Assembly (NCBI RefSeq): GCF_030811475.1
Contig: NZ_JAUSQV010000001.1
Location: 1,302,001 to 1,366,000 of the forward strand
From: Nakamurella flavida
GTDB taxonomy: Bacteria > Actinomycetota > Actinomycetes > Mycobacteriales > Nakamurellaceae
DNA length: 64,000 nucleotides
Reading direction: 5' to 3'
The notes below the pieces were generated by a model. That model saw nothing but the letters and a program-made list of their open reading frames with translations. It was not told the origin of the DNA and did no database searches. Position 1 is the stretch's first letter. Each line of letters opens with the position of its first letter. Positions 17,109-25,732 of the stretch are shown here, piece by piece. The position numbers and the translations under genes were made by a program.

Positions 17109-18134
17109 GTGCCCCCCGTCACCGGACCCTTCGCGTGGTTCGACGGGCAGTGGGCCACGGATCTGCAGGAGACCGTCGATCTCACCGCCGACGCCGGACC
17201 GCTGGACGGGGCCGGCTGGTGGGCCGTCGCGGCGACCTTCGAGGGTCGGGTGACCGGCTACCGGTTCGCCGACGTCCGCCGGGCGCCGCTCCCGCCGCCG
17301 GACCGGGCGTGGCGGGGGCCGGCGGTCGACAGCTGGCGCAGCAGTATGAGCCGCGCGGACTACCTGGCCGGGGTGCGGCGCATCCGCGAGCACGTGGCCG
17401 CCGGGTCGGTCTACCAGGTCAACCTCTGCCGGGTGCTGGACGCCCCGCTCGACGACGACGCCGACCCGCTGGCCCTGGCCGCCGTCCTCGCCGCGGGGAA
17501 CCCCGCGCCCTACCAGGGGGTGCTGTGCGTGGACGACGGGTTCGTGGTGACCGCCTCACCCGAGCTGTTCCTGTCGCGGGACGGCTCGACCCTGGTGTCC
17601 TCGCCGGTGAAGGGCACCGCCGGGCCGGGAGAACCGTTCGCGGACAAGGACACTCCCGAGAACGTGATGATCACCGATCTCGTCCGCAACGATCTCGGCC
17701 GGGTCGCCGTCCCGGGATCCGTGGTGGTGCAGGCCCTGCTGGCCCGGCAGGAGCACCCGGGCCTGGCCCATCTGGTGTCCACGGTGAGCGCCCGCCTCGA
17801 GCCCGGCCTGGGGTGGACCGAGGTGCTCGCCGCCACCCTGCCGCCCGGGTCGGTCAGCGGTGCACCGAAGATCCGCGCGCTGCAGGTGATCGCGGAGCTC
17901 GAGCCGGGCACCCGGGGCCAGTACTGCGGCGCCGTCGGCTATGTCGACGCCGATCGTCGCACCGCCCGCCTCGCCGTCGGCATCCGGACGTTCACCGCCA
18001 CGCGGGACGACAGCGGCGCGCGGCGGCTCACCTTCGGCACCGGGGCCGGCATCACCTGGGCGTCGGACCCGGCCGCCGAGTGGGCCGAGACCGAACTCAA
18101 GGCCGCCCGATTGGTCGGGTTGGCCAGCTCCTGA
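17109..18134 (+). CDS. pabB: Aminodeoxychorismate synthase component I / chorismate-binding protein
   Basis: A 341-residue chorismate-utilising enzyme. YLAGVRRIREHVAAGSVYQVNLCRVL, ASPELFLSRDG, SSPVKGTAGPG, DLVRNDLGRV and LPPGSVSGAPK are hallmarks of PabB/TrpE, and the short N-terminal region fits PabB, which aminates chorismate for folate synthesis. The P-V-K-G-T motif fits PabB (PIKGT) better than anthranilate synthase. No glutaminase (pabA) or lyase (pabC) gene is adjacent. The GTG at 17109 is leaderless. It ends seven bases from the convergent uridylyltransferase gene. Confidence 0.88.
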   Translation: MPPVTGPFAWFDGQWATDLQETVDLTADAGPLDGAGWWAVAATFEGRVTGYRFADVRRAPLPPPDRAWRGPAVDSWRSSMSRADYLAGVRRIREHVAAGSVYQVNLCRVLDAPLDDDADPLALAAVLAAGNPAPYQGVLCVDDGFVVTASPELFLSRDGSTLVSSPVKGTAGPGEPFADKDTPENVMITDLVRNDLGRVAVPGSVVVQALLARQEHPGLAHLVSTVSARLEPGLGWTEVLAATLPPGSVSGAPKIRALQVIAELEPGTRGQYCGAVGYVDADRRTARLAVGIRTFTATRDDSGARRLTFGTGAGITWASDPAAEWAETELKAARLVGLASS

Positions 18135-18141
18135 GGCGGGG

Positions 18142-19527
18142 TCAGCCGCCCAGCACCGTTCCGTCCGGGATGGTGCCCGGCGACCCGTCGGACGACACCA
18201 CGGCGGCGCCGAGCACCCGCACCCCCGCCCCGAAGGTCCAGTCGCCCTGCACGGCGAGCTTCTCGGCCGCCACCAGGCTCGGCGGGCCGGCGGGGAAACG
18301 CTGTTCGAAGTCGCCCACCAGCTTGTAGGTCTTGTCCAGGTCGACCAACGGCGCCGCGGTCCGCGACGGCACTAGGGCCACCTCGAAGTCGTCGGTCACC
18401 TCATAGGCGTCGGAGCGCAGCACCAGGAGGTCGGAGGTCGACTTCACCGGCAGGAACCGGCGGCGTGGCACCTCGATGGCGGCGGCACCCTCGAAGAGCC
18501 CGATGGCGGCGCCCATCGCGGTCTCGATCTGCACCACCTCGGGCGAGGTCGGGTCGGTCGGGTCGACCGTCTTGACGTTGCGGATGATCGGCAGCCCGAG
18601 CACCCCGCCGTTCGCACGGAGCTTGTCGCGCAGCGCGGCCAGGTCGAGCCAGAGGTTGTTGGTGTTGAAGTACCGGTGGCGGTCGATGTCGCCGAACGCG
18701 GCCTCGTCCTCGGGGCGGGTCTGCGCGGACTCCCGCAGCACGAGCTGCCCGTCGTCCCGTCGGCGAGCCAGGTGGCCGCCCTTGCGGTCGGCGGCGGTGC
18801 GGCGGCAGAACTCGGCGGCGAACGGGCTGCCGGACGCGGCGAACCAGCCGGCGAGCCGCGGATCGGGCCGGGCGCCGAGGTTGTCGGCGTTGGAGACGAA
18901 GACGTACCGGAACCCGGCGTCGAGCAGGGCGTCGAGCGTGCCGGAGGCGTCCAGCGCGGTGTAGATGTCGCCGTGACCCGGCGGGCACCACTCCAGGGTC
19001 GGGTCGGCGGGCCAGCTGACCGGGGTGAGATCGGCGGTGCGCAGCTTGGGTTCGCGGTTCTGCAGGAACTCCCCCGGCAGCCCCTCGGTCGCGAGCTCGG
19101 GGTGGCGGGCCAGAGCGGCCCGGGTGTCCTCGCTGGTCCGGAACGAGTTCATCACCACGAGCGGCAGGGGTGCGCCGTACTGCGCGCGCAGGGCCAGCAC
19201 CTGCCGGGCGATGACGTCCAGGAACGACAGACCGTCCCGGACGGGGAGCAGAGACTTGGCCCGGTCCATGCCCATGGAGGTACCGAGCCCGCCGTTGAGC
19301 TTGATGACGGCGGTGGCGGCCAGGGCGGCAGCGGCGGCGGTCTCGTCGACGTCCAGGTCGTCCAGGCGGGGCAGCTCGTCCACCGGGGTCAGGTCGTCCT
19401 CGGCGAGGATGCCGGTCTCACCGCCGGCGAGCATGTCGTAGGAGTGCGCGAAGACGGCGATGGCCTGGGGGTGCACTCCCCCCGCCTCCATCAGTCGCCG
19501 GGCCTGGTCCAGTCCGCTCTCGCTCAT
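18142..19527 (-). CDS. UTP--glucose-1-phosphate uridylyltransferase (eukaryotic-type UDPGP)
   Basis: A 461-residue enzyme of the UDPGP family, making UDP-glucose from UTP and glucose-1-phosphate. The nucleotide-binding motif is KLNGGLGTSMG (residues about 78-88), with WCPPGHGDIYTAL, FVSNADNLGA and FNTNNLWLDL following. Bacteria usually use GalU, so this eukaryotic-like type is a lineage trait. A left-handed beta-helix tail (WTFGAGVRVLGAAVV) closes the protein. The ATG at 19525-19527 is preferred over an upstream in-frame ATG because TACGCT ends seven bases before it. Confidence 0.9.
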   Translation of the reverse strand: MSESGLDQARRLMEAGGVHPQAIAVFAHSYDMLAGGETGILAEDDLTPVDELPRLDDLDVDETAAAAALAATAVIKLNGGLGTSMGMDRAKSLLPVRDGLSFLDVIARQVLALRAQYGAPLPLVVMNSFRTSEDTRAALARHPELATEGLPGEFLQNREPKLRTADLTPVSWPADPTLEWCPPGHGDIYTALDASGTLDALLDAGFRYVFVSNADNLGARPDPRLAGWFAASGSPFAAEFCRRTAADRKGGHLARRRDDGQLVLRESAQTRPEDEAAFGDIDRHRYFNTNNLWLDLAALRDKLRANGGVLGLPIIRNVKTVDPTDPTSPEVVQIETAMGAAIGLFEGAAAIEVPRRRFLPVKSTSDLLVLRSDAYEVTDDFEVALVPSRTAAPLVDLDKTYKLVGDFEQRFPAGPPSLVAAEKLAVQGDWTFGAGVRVLGAAVVSSDGSPGTIPDGTVLGG

Positions 19528-19534
19528 GACAGGG

Positions 19535-19540
19535 AGCGTA
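19535..19540 (-). promoter_or_regulatory. -10 element of the uridylyltransferase gene (leaderless)
   Basis: TACGCT lies seven bases before the ATG at 19527, with no ribosome site between. Confidence 0.5.
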
Positions 19541-19570
19541 GGGGCCGGTGACCACCCGATCACCCTCGGG

Positions 19571-20101
19571 TCAGAGCCCGGCGGCCGTCCCGCGGACGTG
19601 CTCGAAGACCAGGTTGGTCTCGGTGGAGGCGACCTCGGGGTACGCCGAGAGCTCCTCGACGACGAAGTCGCGGAGGTCGGCGACGTCGACGGCGGTGACG
19701 TCGAGGAGGAAGTCGTCGCCGCCGGCGAGGAAGTAGACCGACCGCACCTCGGGTCGGGCGCGGATGCGGTCGGTGAACGATCGCAGCCGGCCCCGCGCGC
19801 CGGAGCTCAGCCGCACGGACACCAGGGCCTGCAGGGGCCGACCGAGCGCGGCCGGGTCGAGATCGGCGTGGTAGCCACGGATCACCCCGCTGTCCCGCAG
19901 GGCGCGCATCCGGGCCAGGCACGTCGACGGGGCCACGCCGACCTCCGCGGCGACGGCGTTGTTGGGCGTCCGGGCATCCCGGGCGAGGACCGTGAGGATC
20001 CGCCGGTCGACCTCGTCGGTGGTGACCGGCTCCCGGGCCGGCCGAACATCCTTCGTCGGGATCGGACCGGCCGCCGCGGTCGTCGACGGAAACTCGCTCA
20101 T
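19571..20101 (-). CDS. aldR: Lrp/AsnC family regulator, AldR-like
   Basis: A 176-residue feast/famine regulator. The helix-turn-helix (DEVDRRILTVLARDARTPNN, VAAEVGVAPSTCLARMRAL) and the RAM/AsnC ligand domain (PEVRSVYFLAGGDDFLLDV, STETNLVFEHVRG) are complete. It is divergent from ald, exactly as aldR (Rv2779c) and ald (Rv2780) in mycobacteria, where AldR controls alanine dehydrogenase in response to amino acids. A 25-residue low-complexity N-terminal extension precedes the domain. The ATG at 20101 is leaderless (TACGGT six bases upstream). Confidence 0.9.
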   Translation of the reverse strand: MSEFPSTTAAAGPIPTKDVRPAREPVTTDEVDRRILTVLARDARTPNNAVAAEVGVAPSTCLARMRALRDSGVIRGYHADLDPAALGRPLQALVSVRLSSGARGRLRSFTDRIRARPEVRSVYFLAGGDDFLLDVTAVDVADLRDFVVEELSAYPEVASTETNLVFEHVRGTAAGL

Positions 20102-20216
20102 CCGCCCACCGTACCGAATCTTCTGCAGACATCTTCCGGTCTGCGGACGTGAAGTTCATACTTTCCCCAGCTCGTCACCCTTTCGAGCAGCCGCTCCCCA
20201 CCACGGAGGACCAGTC
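20102..20216. promoter_or_regulatory. aldR-ald divergent control region
   Basis: Leftward, TACGGT (20108-20113) ends six bases before the aldR ATG. Rightward, CATACT (20157-20162) is the likely ald -10, and GGAGGA precedes the ald ATG. Between them TCTGCAGAC (20122-20130) recurs as TCTGCGGAC (20140-20148), 18 bases apart, which could be an AldR binding array. Confidence 0.5.
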
Positions 20217-21332
20217 ATGCGCGTCGGTGTGCCCCGCGAGATCAAGAACCACGAGTACCGCGTCGCCCTCACCCCCGGCGGCGCCCACCAGCTCACCGGG
20301 CAGGGTCACGAGGTCGTCGTGGAGACCGGGGCCGGCCTGGGTTCGCAGATCACCGACGCCGATTTCGTGGCCGCCGGTGCGCGCATCGTGGCGACCGCCG
20401 ACGAGGCGTGGGCCGCCGAGCTGGTGCTCAAGGTCAAGGAGCCCGTCGCCGCGGAGTACCACCACCTGCGCGAGGACCTGCTGCTCTTCACCTACCTCCA
20501 CCTGGCCGCGGACCGCCCGCTCACCCGCGCCCTGCTCGACGCCGGGACCACCGCGATCGCCTACGAGACGGTGCAGCTGCCGGACCGTTCGCTCCCGCTG
20601 CTCGCCCCGATGAGCGAGATCGCCGGCCGCCTGGCACCGCAGGTCGGCGCCTACCACCTGATGCGCAACGAGGGTGGCCGCGGCGTGCTGCTCGGCGGCG
20701 TCCCCGGCGTCGAGAACGGGAAGGTGGTCATCCTCGGCGGCGGTGTGGCGGGCGCGCACGCCGCGGAGATCGCCCTGGGCATGCGGGCCGACGTCACCGT
20801 CATCGATCTCTCGCTGCCCACCCTGCGGCGGCTGGACGCCCGGTTCGGCGGGCACGTCAAGACGGTCGCGTCCAACACGTTGACCATCGCCGAGGCCGTC
20901 GCGGGCGCCGATCTCGTCGTCGGCTCGGTGCTCATCCCCGGGGCCAAGGCCCCCAAGCTGGTGACCAACGAGATGGTCGCGGGCATGCGCGCCGGGTCCG
21001 TCCTGGTCGACATCGCCGTGGACCAGGGCGGCTGCTTCGCCGACTCCCGGCCCACCACCCACGACGACCCGACATTCCTCGTGCACCAGTCGGTCTTCTA
21101 CTGCGTGGCCAACATGCCGGGCGCCGTCCCGCGCACCTCCACCTACGCCCTGACCAACGCGACGCTGCCCTACGCCGGCGCCCTGGCCACCCGCGGCTGG
21201 CAGGGTGCACTGCGGTCCGACCCCGCCCTGGCCGCCGGCCTCACCTCGCACCACGGCGCGCTGACCAACCTGGCCGTGGCCACCGCCCACGAGCTGACCT
21301 CGACCGACCCCGGCCTGGTGCTCGCCGGCTGA
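20217..21332 (+). CDS. ald: Alanine dehydrogenase
   Basis: A full-length 371-residue alanine dehydrogenase, catalysing NAD-dependent interconversion of L-alanine and pyruvate plus ammonia. The N-terminus MRVGVPREIKNHEYRVALTP, LVLKVKEP (substrate lysine), FTYLHLAAD (catalytic His), the Rossmann motif VVILGGGVAGAHAA and VDIAVDQGG (catalytic Asp) are all present. The ATG at 20217 has a GGAGGA site. An upstream in-frame extension is not used, since the conserved start is here. Expected to be induced by alanine through the divergent AldR. Confidence 0.97.
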   Translation: MRVGVPREIKNHEYRVALTPGGAHQLTGQGHEVVVETGAGLGSQITDADFVAAGARIVATADEAWAAELVLKVKEPVAAEYHHLREDLLLFTYLHLAADRPLTRALLDAGTTAIAYETVQLPDRSLPLLAPMSEIAGRLAPQVGAYHLMRNEGGRGVLLGGVPGVENGKVVILGGGVAGAHAAEIALGMRADVTVIDLSLPTLRRLDARFGGHVKTVASNTLTIAEAVAGADLVVGSVLIPGAKAPKLVTNEMVAGMRAGSVLVDIAVDQGGCFADSRPTTHDDPTFLVHQSVFYCVANMPGAVPRTSTYALTNATLPYAGALATRGWQGALRSDPALAAGLTSHHGALTNLAVATAHELTSTDPGLVLAG

Positions 21333-21371
21333 CCCTCGTCAGCGGCGTCACGGGCGTGCGAACCCGCCGGA

Positions 21372-21401
21372 CCCCGGTGGGCCGGTCCCCGGTGGGCCGG
21401 T
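21372..21401. repeat. Tandem 15-bp direct repeat
   Basis: CCCCGGTGGGCCGGT occurs twice head to tail, 40 bases past the ald stop codon, in a 205-base region between convergent genes that otherwise holds nothing recognised. Function unknown. Confidence 0.6.
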
Positions 21402-21537
21402 CCGCCCGATCAGGTCCACCCGTCTGCGCTGCCGCGACGAGCGGTCAACGGTCGACCAGGGCGAGGCCCGGACGTCGGTCCTGCGCGCGGGTGATCCTCC
21501 GGTCCGATGGACCAGGCCCGAGATCGCGGAGTGAGCA

Positions 21538-22110
21538 TCAGCTCTGGGTCGGCCGGCGCCGTTCGGGATGGATCGCGACCATCACCCCGACCGGCCGCCC
21601 GTCGGCATCCGGGCCGCGATCCTTGAACTCCGTGAGCAAGGCGTCCAGCCGCCGGTGCAGCTCCTGCTCGCTCGCGGGGTTGAGCTTCAGCCCCAGCCGG
21701 GCGATGGCCAGGTCGGCCGGCGGCACACCCTCGACCTCGTCCACGAATGCGCGGAGCAGGATCGGGCCGACATCGGGGACGGGCGTGTCCCAGGACCGAC
21801 CGGTGGCCCGGTACGGGATCTCGCGCGCCCCGCGGCGACCCCGCCGGCCCTCCCCGGCGATGAGAAACCCGGTGTCCAGCAACGTGCGCACGTGGTGCAG
21901 ACTCGTTCCCGGGTTGAGGGCGAACTCGGCCGCTATCTCGCGATTGGTGCGTCCCTCGTGCAGGCAGAACCGCAGGATGCGCAGCCGCAACGGTGAACTG
22001 AGCGCCCGGGCGCGGGCCTGGGCCAGCTGGTCGGAGACCGGATCCACGCCCGGCCCATCCGCGGCCGCGACGGTTCCACCACCGACGGACGCGGCATCGA
22101 CGGACGTCAT
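21538..22110 (-). CDS. ArsR-type winged-helix transcriptional regulator
   Basis: A 190-residue regulator. ARALSSPLRLRILRFCLHEG, TNREIAAEFALNPGTSLHHV and TLLDTGFLIAGE form the ArsR helix-turn-helix; the wing region is followed by about 90 residues of helical C-terminus (FVDEVEGVPPADLAIARLGL, EQELHRRLDALLTEF). No metal-binding cysteine cluster is seen, so it is probably not a metal sensor. It is divergent from an MFS exporter and probably represses it through the palindrome in the shared region. The ATG at 22110 is leaderless. Confidence 0.88.
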   Translation of the reverse strand: MTSVDAASVGGGTVAAADGPGVDPVSDQLAQARARALSSPLRLRILRFCLHEGRTNREIAAEFALNPGTSLHHVRTLLDTGFLIAGEGRRGRRGAREIPYRATGRSWDTPVPDVGPILLRAFVDEVEGVPPADLAIARLGLKLNPASEQELHRRLDALLTEFKDRGPDADGRPVGVMVAIHPERRRPTQS

Positions 22111-22176
22111 GCCCCCAGCCTAATGGGCCGATCTCCAGTCATTGGCAGATCCCAATCACTGCCCTAGTCTCGCCCC
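22111..22176. promoter_or_regulatory. ArsR/MFS divergent promoters with palindromic operator
   Basis: Rightward, TTGGCA (22142-22147) and TAGTCT (22165-22170) are 17 bases apart and the -10 ends six bases before the MFS ATG. Leftward, TAGGCT (22117-22122) ends six bases before the arsR ATG. The perfect inverted repeat ATTGG-CAGATC-CCAAT (22141-22156) overlaps the MFS -35, a natural ArsR operator. Confidence 0.7.
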
Positions 22177-23436
22177 ATGACGCGTCCGGCCCCGGCCTCG
22201 CTGTGGCGGCACCACGGCTTCCTGCGCCTGTGGGGCGGGGAGAGCACCAGCCAGTTCGGCGCGCAGTTGGGGCAGTTGGCCATCCCCGTCCTGGCGGTGA
22301 CCGTCCTCGGTGCCTCCGACCTGGCCGTGGGTCTGCTCGGCGCCGCGGCCACCGCGGCCTTCCTGCTCGTCGGCTTACCGGCGGGGGCGTGGGTCGATCG
22401 GATGGCCAAGCGCCGCGTCATGCTGCGGGCCGACCTCGTCCGGGCCCTGACGGTGGCCGCCGTTCCGATCCTGGCCGTCACCGGGGTGCTGCAGATCTGG
22501 CAGCTGATCGTGGTGGCCGCCCTGGTCGGTGTGGCCACCGTCTTCTTCGACGTCGCCTACCAGAGCTACATCCCCGTCCTGGTCGCCCGCGATCAGGTGA
22601 GCGAAGCGAACTCCAAGCTGGAGTCGACCGCCCAGTTGGCCCGGATCGGCGGCCCGGCCGCGGCCGGCGGCCTGCTGACGGTGCTCGCCGCACCCTGGCT
22701 GCTGCTCGTCACCGGGCTGACCTATCTCGTCTCCTTCCTGACGTTGAGCTCGATCCGGGACGACGAGGTACCGGCGGCCCGGGAGACCCGCCGACCGCTC
22801 GTGACGGAGATCCGGGAGGGGGTCGCCTTCGTCTGGCGGACGACCCTGCTGCGTCGGATCGTCGCGTGCACGGGGGTGTCGAACCTGTTCTCGACCCTGG
22901 CCATGACGATGCTGCCGGTGCTGGTGCTCCGCGAGCTGGGCCTGTCGCCCGCCGTCCTCGGGGCGGCGACCGCCGTGGGATCGATCGGCGGACTCCTCGG
23001 CGCGACGCTCACCGCCCGGCTGACCACGTGGATCGGCGAGGGCACGATCATCCCGGTGTCGGCCGTGGTCTTCGGGCTGGCCGGCCTGCTGTTCGCCGGT
23101 CTCACCGTCGCCCCGCAGCCGCTGCTCGTGCCGCTGTTCGTGCTGGCCGAGTTCGGCCTCAGCTTCGCGGTCCTGGTCTACAACATCGCGCAGGTCTCGT
23201 TCCGGCAGCGCATCTGCCCGACCCCGCTGCTGGGCCGGATGAACGCGTCCATCCGGTTCGTGGTGTGGGGCGTGACCCCGATCGCCGCGGTGGCCGCCGG
23301 CCTGCTGTCGACGGCGTTCGGGGTGTCGACCGTCATCTGGATCGGCATGGTGGGCGCGCTGGGCGCGGGTGCCTTCGTCTGGTTCAGTCCGCTGCTGAGG
23401 ATGCGCACTCTGCCGGAGGCGGAGAGGACCGGGTGA
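22177..23436 (+). CDS. MFS transporter (MFS_3 group)
   Basis: A 419-residue major facilitator with about 12 membrane helices. RLWGGESTSQFGAQLGQLAI, GAWVDRMAKRRVML (loop 2-3 motif) and KLESTAQLARIGGPAAAGGL are typical of macrolide/drug efflux members of the MFS_3 group. It is divergent from, and probably controlled by, the ArsR-type regulator. The ATG at 22177 is leaderless with a well-formed promoter. The substrate is unknown. It resembles the MFS at 8251 in family, not in regulation. Confidence 0.9.
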   Translation: MTRPAPASLWRHHGFLRLWGGESTSQFGAQLGQLAIPVLAVTVLGASDLAVGLLGAAATAAFLLVGLPAGAWVDRMAKRRVMLRADLVRALTVAAVPILAVTGVLQIWQLIVVAALVGVATVFFDVAYQSYIPVLVARDQVSEANSKLESTAQLARIGGPAAAGGLLTVLAAPWLLLVTGLTYLVSFLTLSSIRDDEVPAARETRRPLVTEIREGVAFVWRTTLLRRIVACTGVSNLFSTLAMTMLPVLVLRELGLSPAVLGAATAVGSIGGLLGATLTARLTTWIGEGTIIPVSAVVFGLAGLLFAGLTVAPQPLLVPLFVLAEFGLSFAVLVYNIAQVSFRQRICPTPLLGRMNASIRFVVWGVTPIAAVAAGLLSTAFGVSTVIWIGMVGALGAGAFVWFSPLLRMRTLPEAERTG

Positions 23437-23442
23437 CGGAGC

Positions 23443-23838
23443 TCAGCCCTCGGGCAGCTCGACGTCCAGGGTGAGCAGTTCGTGCTCCATGAGGCCGGTG
23501 CCGGCGATGCCGGCCAGCTCGCCGGTCCCGGAACCGGCGACGACGGCCGCATGCGACTCGGTCTCCACGCCCTCGCCCATCGAGGCGCCGTGCTCGAGGA
23601 CGAAGCTGCCGGTGCGGCCGAGCAGGGTGCCGGTGATGCGCTCCTGCGCGACGTACGCGGCGCCCAGCGGTCCCCGGGTGGTCAGGGCGTGTCCGGTGGC
23701 CGTCGCGGTGAGTTCGTCACCGCGGTAGGTCTTGGCCAGGGCCACCACGGCCATGGCCGCCGTCTCCTCCCCCGGACCGTCCTCGGTGGAGGTCGCATCC
23801 CAGCGATCGAGGGTGAACGGCAGTTCCAGGCGGGTCAT
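23443..23838 (-). CDS. DUF3224 family protein
   Basis: A 131-residue protein with repeated phrases of DUF3224: AKTYRGDELTATATG, YVAQERITGTLLGRTGSFVLEHG and AVVAGSGTGELAGIAGTG. The fold is probably a small beta barrel, and the function is unknown. The ATG at 23836-23838 begins MTRLELPFTLDRWD, close to the family start; the longer upstream frame is Pro/Arg-rich and unlike the family. Convergent with the MFS gene. Confidence 0.9.
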   Translation of the reverse strand: MTRLELPFTLDRWDATSTEDGPGEETAAMAVVALAKTYRGDELTATATGHALTTRGPLGAAYVAQERITGTLLGRTGSFVLEHGASMGEGVETESHAAVVAGSGTGELAGIAGTGLMEHELLTLDVELPEG

Positions 23839-23902
23839 CGGCCCAGTCTGGCCGGGCCGCTCGCGGGGCGCGCGACGGCACGCCCCACGAGCGGGTGGTG
23901 GA

Positions 23903-24343
23903 TCAGGCGAGCGAGGCGTCCAGGGTGATGGCGACACCGGTGAGCGCCTTGGAGATCGGGCAGGTCTCCTTGGCCTTGTTGGCGGCCTCGGCGAAGCCGG
24001 CCTCGTCCAGACCCTCGACCTGGCCGCGAACGGTCAGGGCGATGCCGGTCAGCTTGAAGCCGTTGTCGGCCTTGTCCGGGCCGAGCCCGACCTCGGCGTC
24101 GACGATCAGGCTCTTCACGCTGCCGCCGGCCGCGCCGACCAGCGCGGAGAGCTGCATGGCGAAGCAGGAGGTGTGCGCGGCGGCGATCAGCTCCTCGGGG
24201 CTGGTCGTGCCACCGGCACTGTCCGCGGCGCGGCGGGGGAACGAGACGTCGAACGTGCCGACGCCGGAACTGGTGAGCTCGACGCGGCCGGACCCGTCCT
24301 GCAGTCCACCGCTCCATTCGGTACGTGCCTTGCGTGACGGCAT
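23903..24343 (-). CDS. OsmC/Ohr family peroxiredoxin
   Basis: A 146-residue OsmC-type thiol peroxidase that reduces organic hydroperoxides. Both catalytic cysteines are in place: HTSCFAMQL and ETCPISKAL. TTSPEELIAAAHTSCF is the family hallmark. The ATG at 24341-24343 (MPSRKARTEWSGGLQDGSG) is preceded by GGAAGGA. Upstream in-frame codons belong to the leader. No Ohr-type MarR regulator (OhrR) lies beside it; the nearest regulator is the ArsR gene at 21.5 kb. Confidence 0.93.
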   Translation of the reverse strand: MPSRKARTEWSGGLQDGSGRVELTSSGVGTFDVSFPRRAADSAGGTTSPEELIAAAHTSCFAMQLSALVGAAGGSVKSLIVDAEVGLGPDKADNGFKLTGIALTVRGQVEGLDEAGFAEAANKAKETCPISKALTGVAITLDASLA

Positions 24344-24817
24344 GTCTGTCGTCCTTCCTGTGGTGATTCCTGCGGATGCGCAGGGGCGGGTGGCGCCGAC
24401 CGCAGCCGGACTCCACTCGCCCCCGGGCCGGCCGGAACGGCCGGCCGAATGCGGGTGCGCCACCATGGTGCCCTGTCATCCGAAACGTCCGGATGGCGGC
24501 ACCGGCCCGACCGGTCGCGGACCACGGAGGACGGCTCCCCCACCGGGTGGACGCCCTCCTCCGGATCTTCCCTCCGACGATGTCGAGCGGCTTTCATCCG
24601 TTCCCCATCCACTCCATCGATGGATGCCATCCGCGAGTCCACCCGGCCGGGGATGGTCTTGCTACCGTGCAGTGACATACCCCGGGACCTGCCGCAACGC
24701 GTCGGATCAGCTCGTCCGGGCCGCCCGTCCCCCGGATTTCCCCGGCAACGTCGCCCCCGTTCCGGTGAGCCCCCACCGGCCCTCCCGGCCGGCGGCCGCC
24801 GCCGTCGAGAGGCCCCT
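24344..24817. other. Divergent intergenic region, osmC / GH16
   Basis: About 470 bases with no supported gene. It carries a cluster of CATCC/GGATG half-sites between 24596 and 24632, including the perfect 12-bp palindrome TCCATCGATGGA (24613-24624) and the inverted repeat GGATG-C-CATCC (24622-24632), 190 bases ahead of the GH16 start. TACCGT (24663-24668) could be a -10 for GH16. Confidence 0.45.
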
Positions 24818-25690
24818 GTGACCCTGACGCCCGTGCTGCCCGCGCCGCCCCCTGCCGGGTCGCCGCGACCCGGCGGCATCCTCGCCCGGATGTCGCGACG
24901 GACCAGGGCGACCCTGGCCGTGGGGGTCGTGGCCGTGGTCGGCCTCACCACCGTCCTGGTCGTCGACCGCGGTCCGGCGCCGCCCCCGCCCTCGCCCAGC
25001 GGGGAGTACATGCCCGTCGGCGACCTCCCGGGCTGGCACCAGGTGCTCGCCGAGGACTTCCTCACCGACGCCGCCCCGGGGGAGTTCCCCGGCCCGTACG
25101 CCGACCACTGGACGAGCTACGACGGTTTCCCGGACACCTTCGGCCACGCCGACTACACCAACGACATCATCACGGTCCGGAACGGGGTGCTGGACGAGTA
25201 CCTGCACACGAACGCCGAGGGCCGGGCGCAGGCCGCCGCCCCGGTCCCGTACGTGTCCGAGAAGTGGGCGGGCCAGACCTACGGTCGGTTCTCGGTCCGC
25301 TTCCGCGCCGACCCCCTCCAGGGCTTCGGCACCGGCTGGCTGCTGTGGCCCGACAGCGACAAGTGGGACGAGGGGGAGATGGACTTCCCCGAGGGCCGAC
25401 TGGACGGTCAGATCAGCGGGTACAACCACTGCATCGGCAACCCCCGCAAGATCTGCGGCCAGGTCCACACCGGCGTCACCTACACCGATTGGCACACCGC
25501 GACGATCGAATGGTTGCCCGGCAAGCTCAGCTACTACCTCGACGGTGCGTTGATGGAGTCCTACACGGACAACGTCCCGGACACCCCCTTCCACTGGGTG
25601 CTCCAGACCGGGACCAGGGCGGTGGCACCGGACCCGGACGTCGCCGGCCACGTCGAGATCGACTGGGTCGCCATCTACACCCCCGCCTGA
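24818..25690 (+). CDS. Secreted or membrane-anchored glycoside hydrolase family 16
   Basis: A 290-residue protein with a basic N-terminus, one hydrophobic segment (about residues 32-50), a Pro/Ser linker and a GH16 beta-jelly-roll. The catalytic E-x-D-x-x-E motif is E187-M-D189-F-P-E192 in WDEGEMDFPEG, with YGRFSVRFRADP before and HTATIEWLPGKLSYYLDG after, as in laminarinases and related beta-glucanases. The GTG at 24818 with GAGAGG upstream is preferred, since the longer frame lacks a signal. It probably cleaves a beta-1,3 or 1,4 glucan outside the cell; specificity is not clear. Confidence 0.88.
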   Translation: MTLTPVLPAPPPAGSPRPGGILARMSRRTRATLAVGVVAVVGLTTVLVVDRGPAPPPPSPSGEYMPVGDLPGWHQVLAEDFLTDAAPGEFPGPYADHWTSYDGFPDTFGHADYTNDIITVRNGVLDEYLHTNAEGRAQAAAPVPYVSEKWAGQTYGRFSVRFRADPLQGFGTGWLLWPDSDKWDEGEMDFPEGRLDGQISGYNHCIGNPRKICGQVHTGVTYTDWHTATIEWLPGKLSYYLDGALMESYTDNVPDTPFHWVLQTGTRAVAPDPDVAGHVEIDWVAIYTPA

Positions 25691-25732
25691 GCTCCCGGCG
25701 CGGGTGTCGGTGGGCCGTGCGAGCCTGGACCG

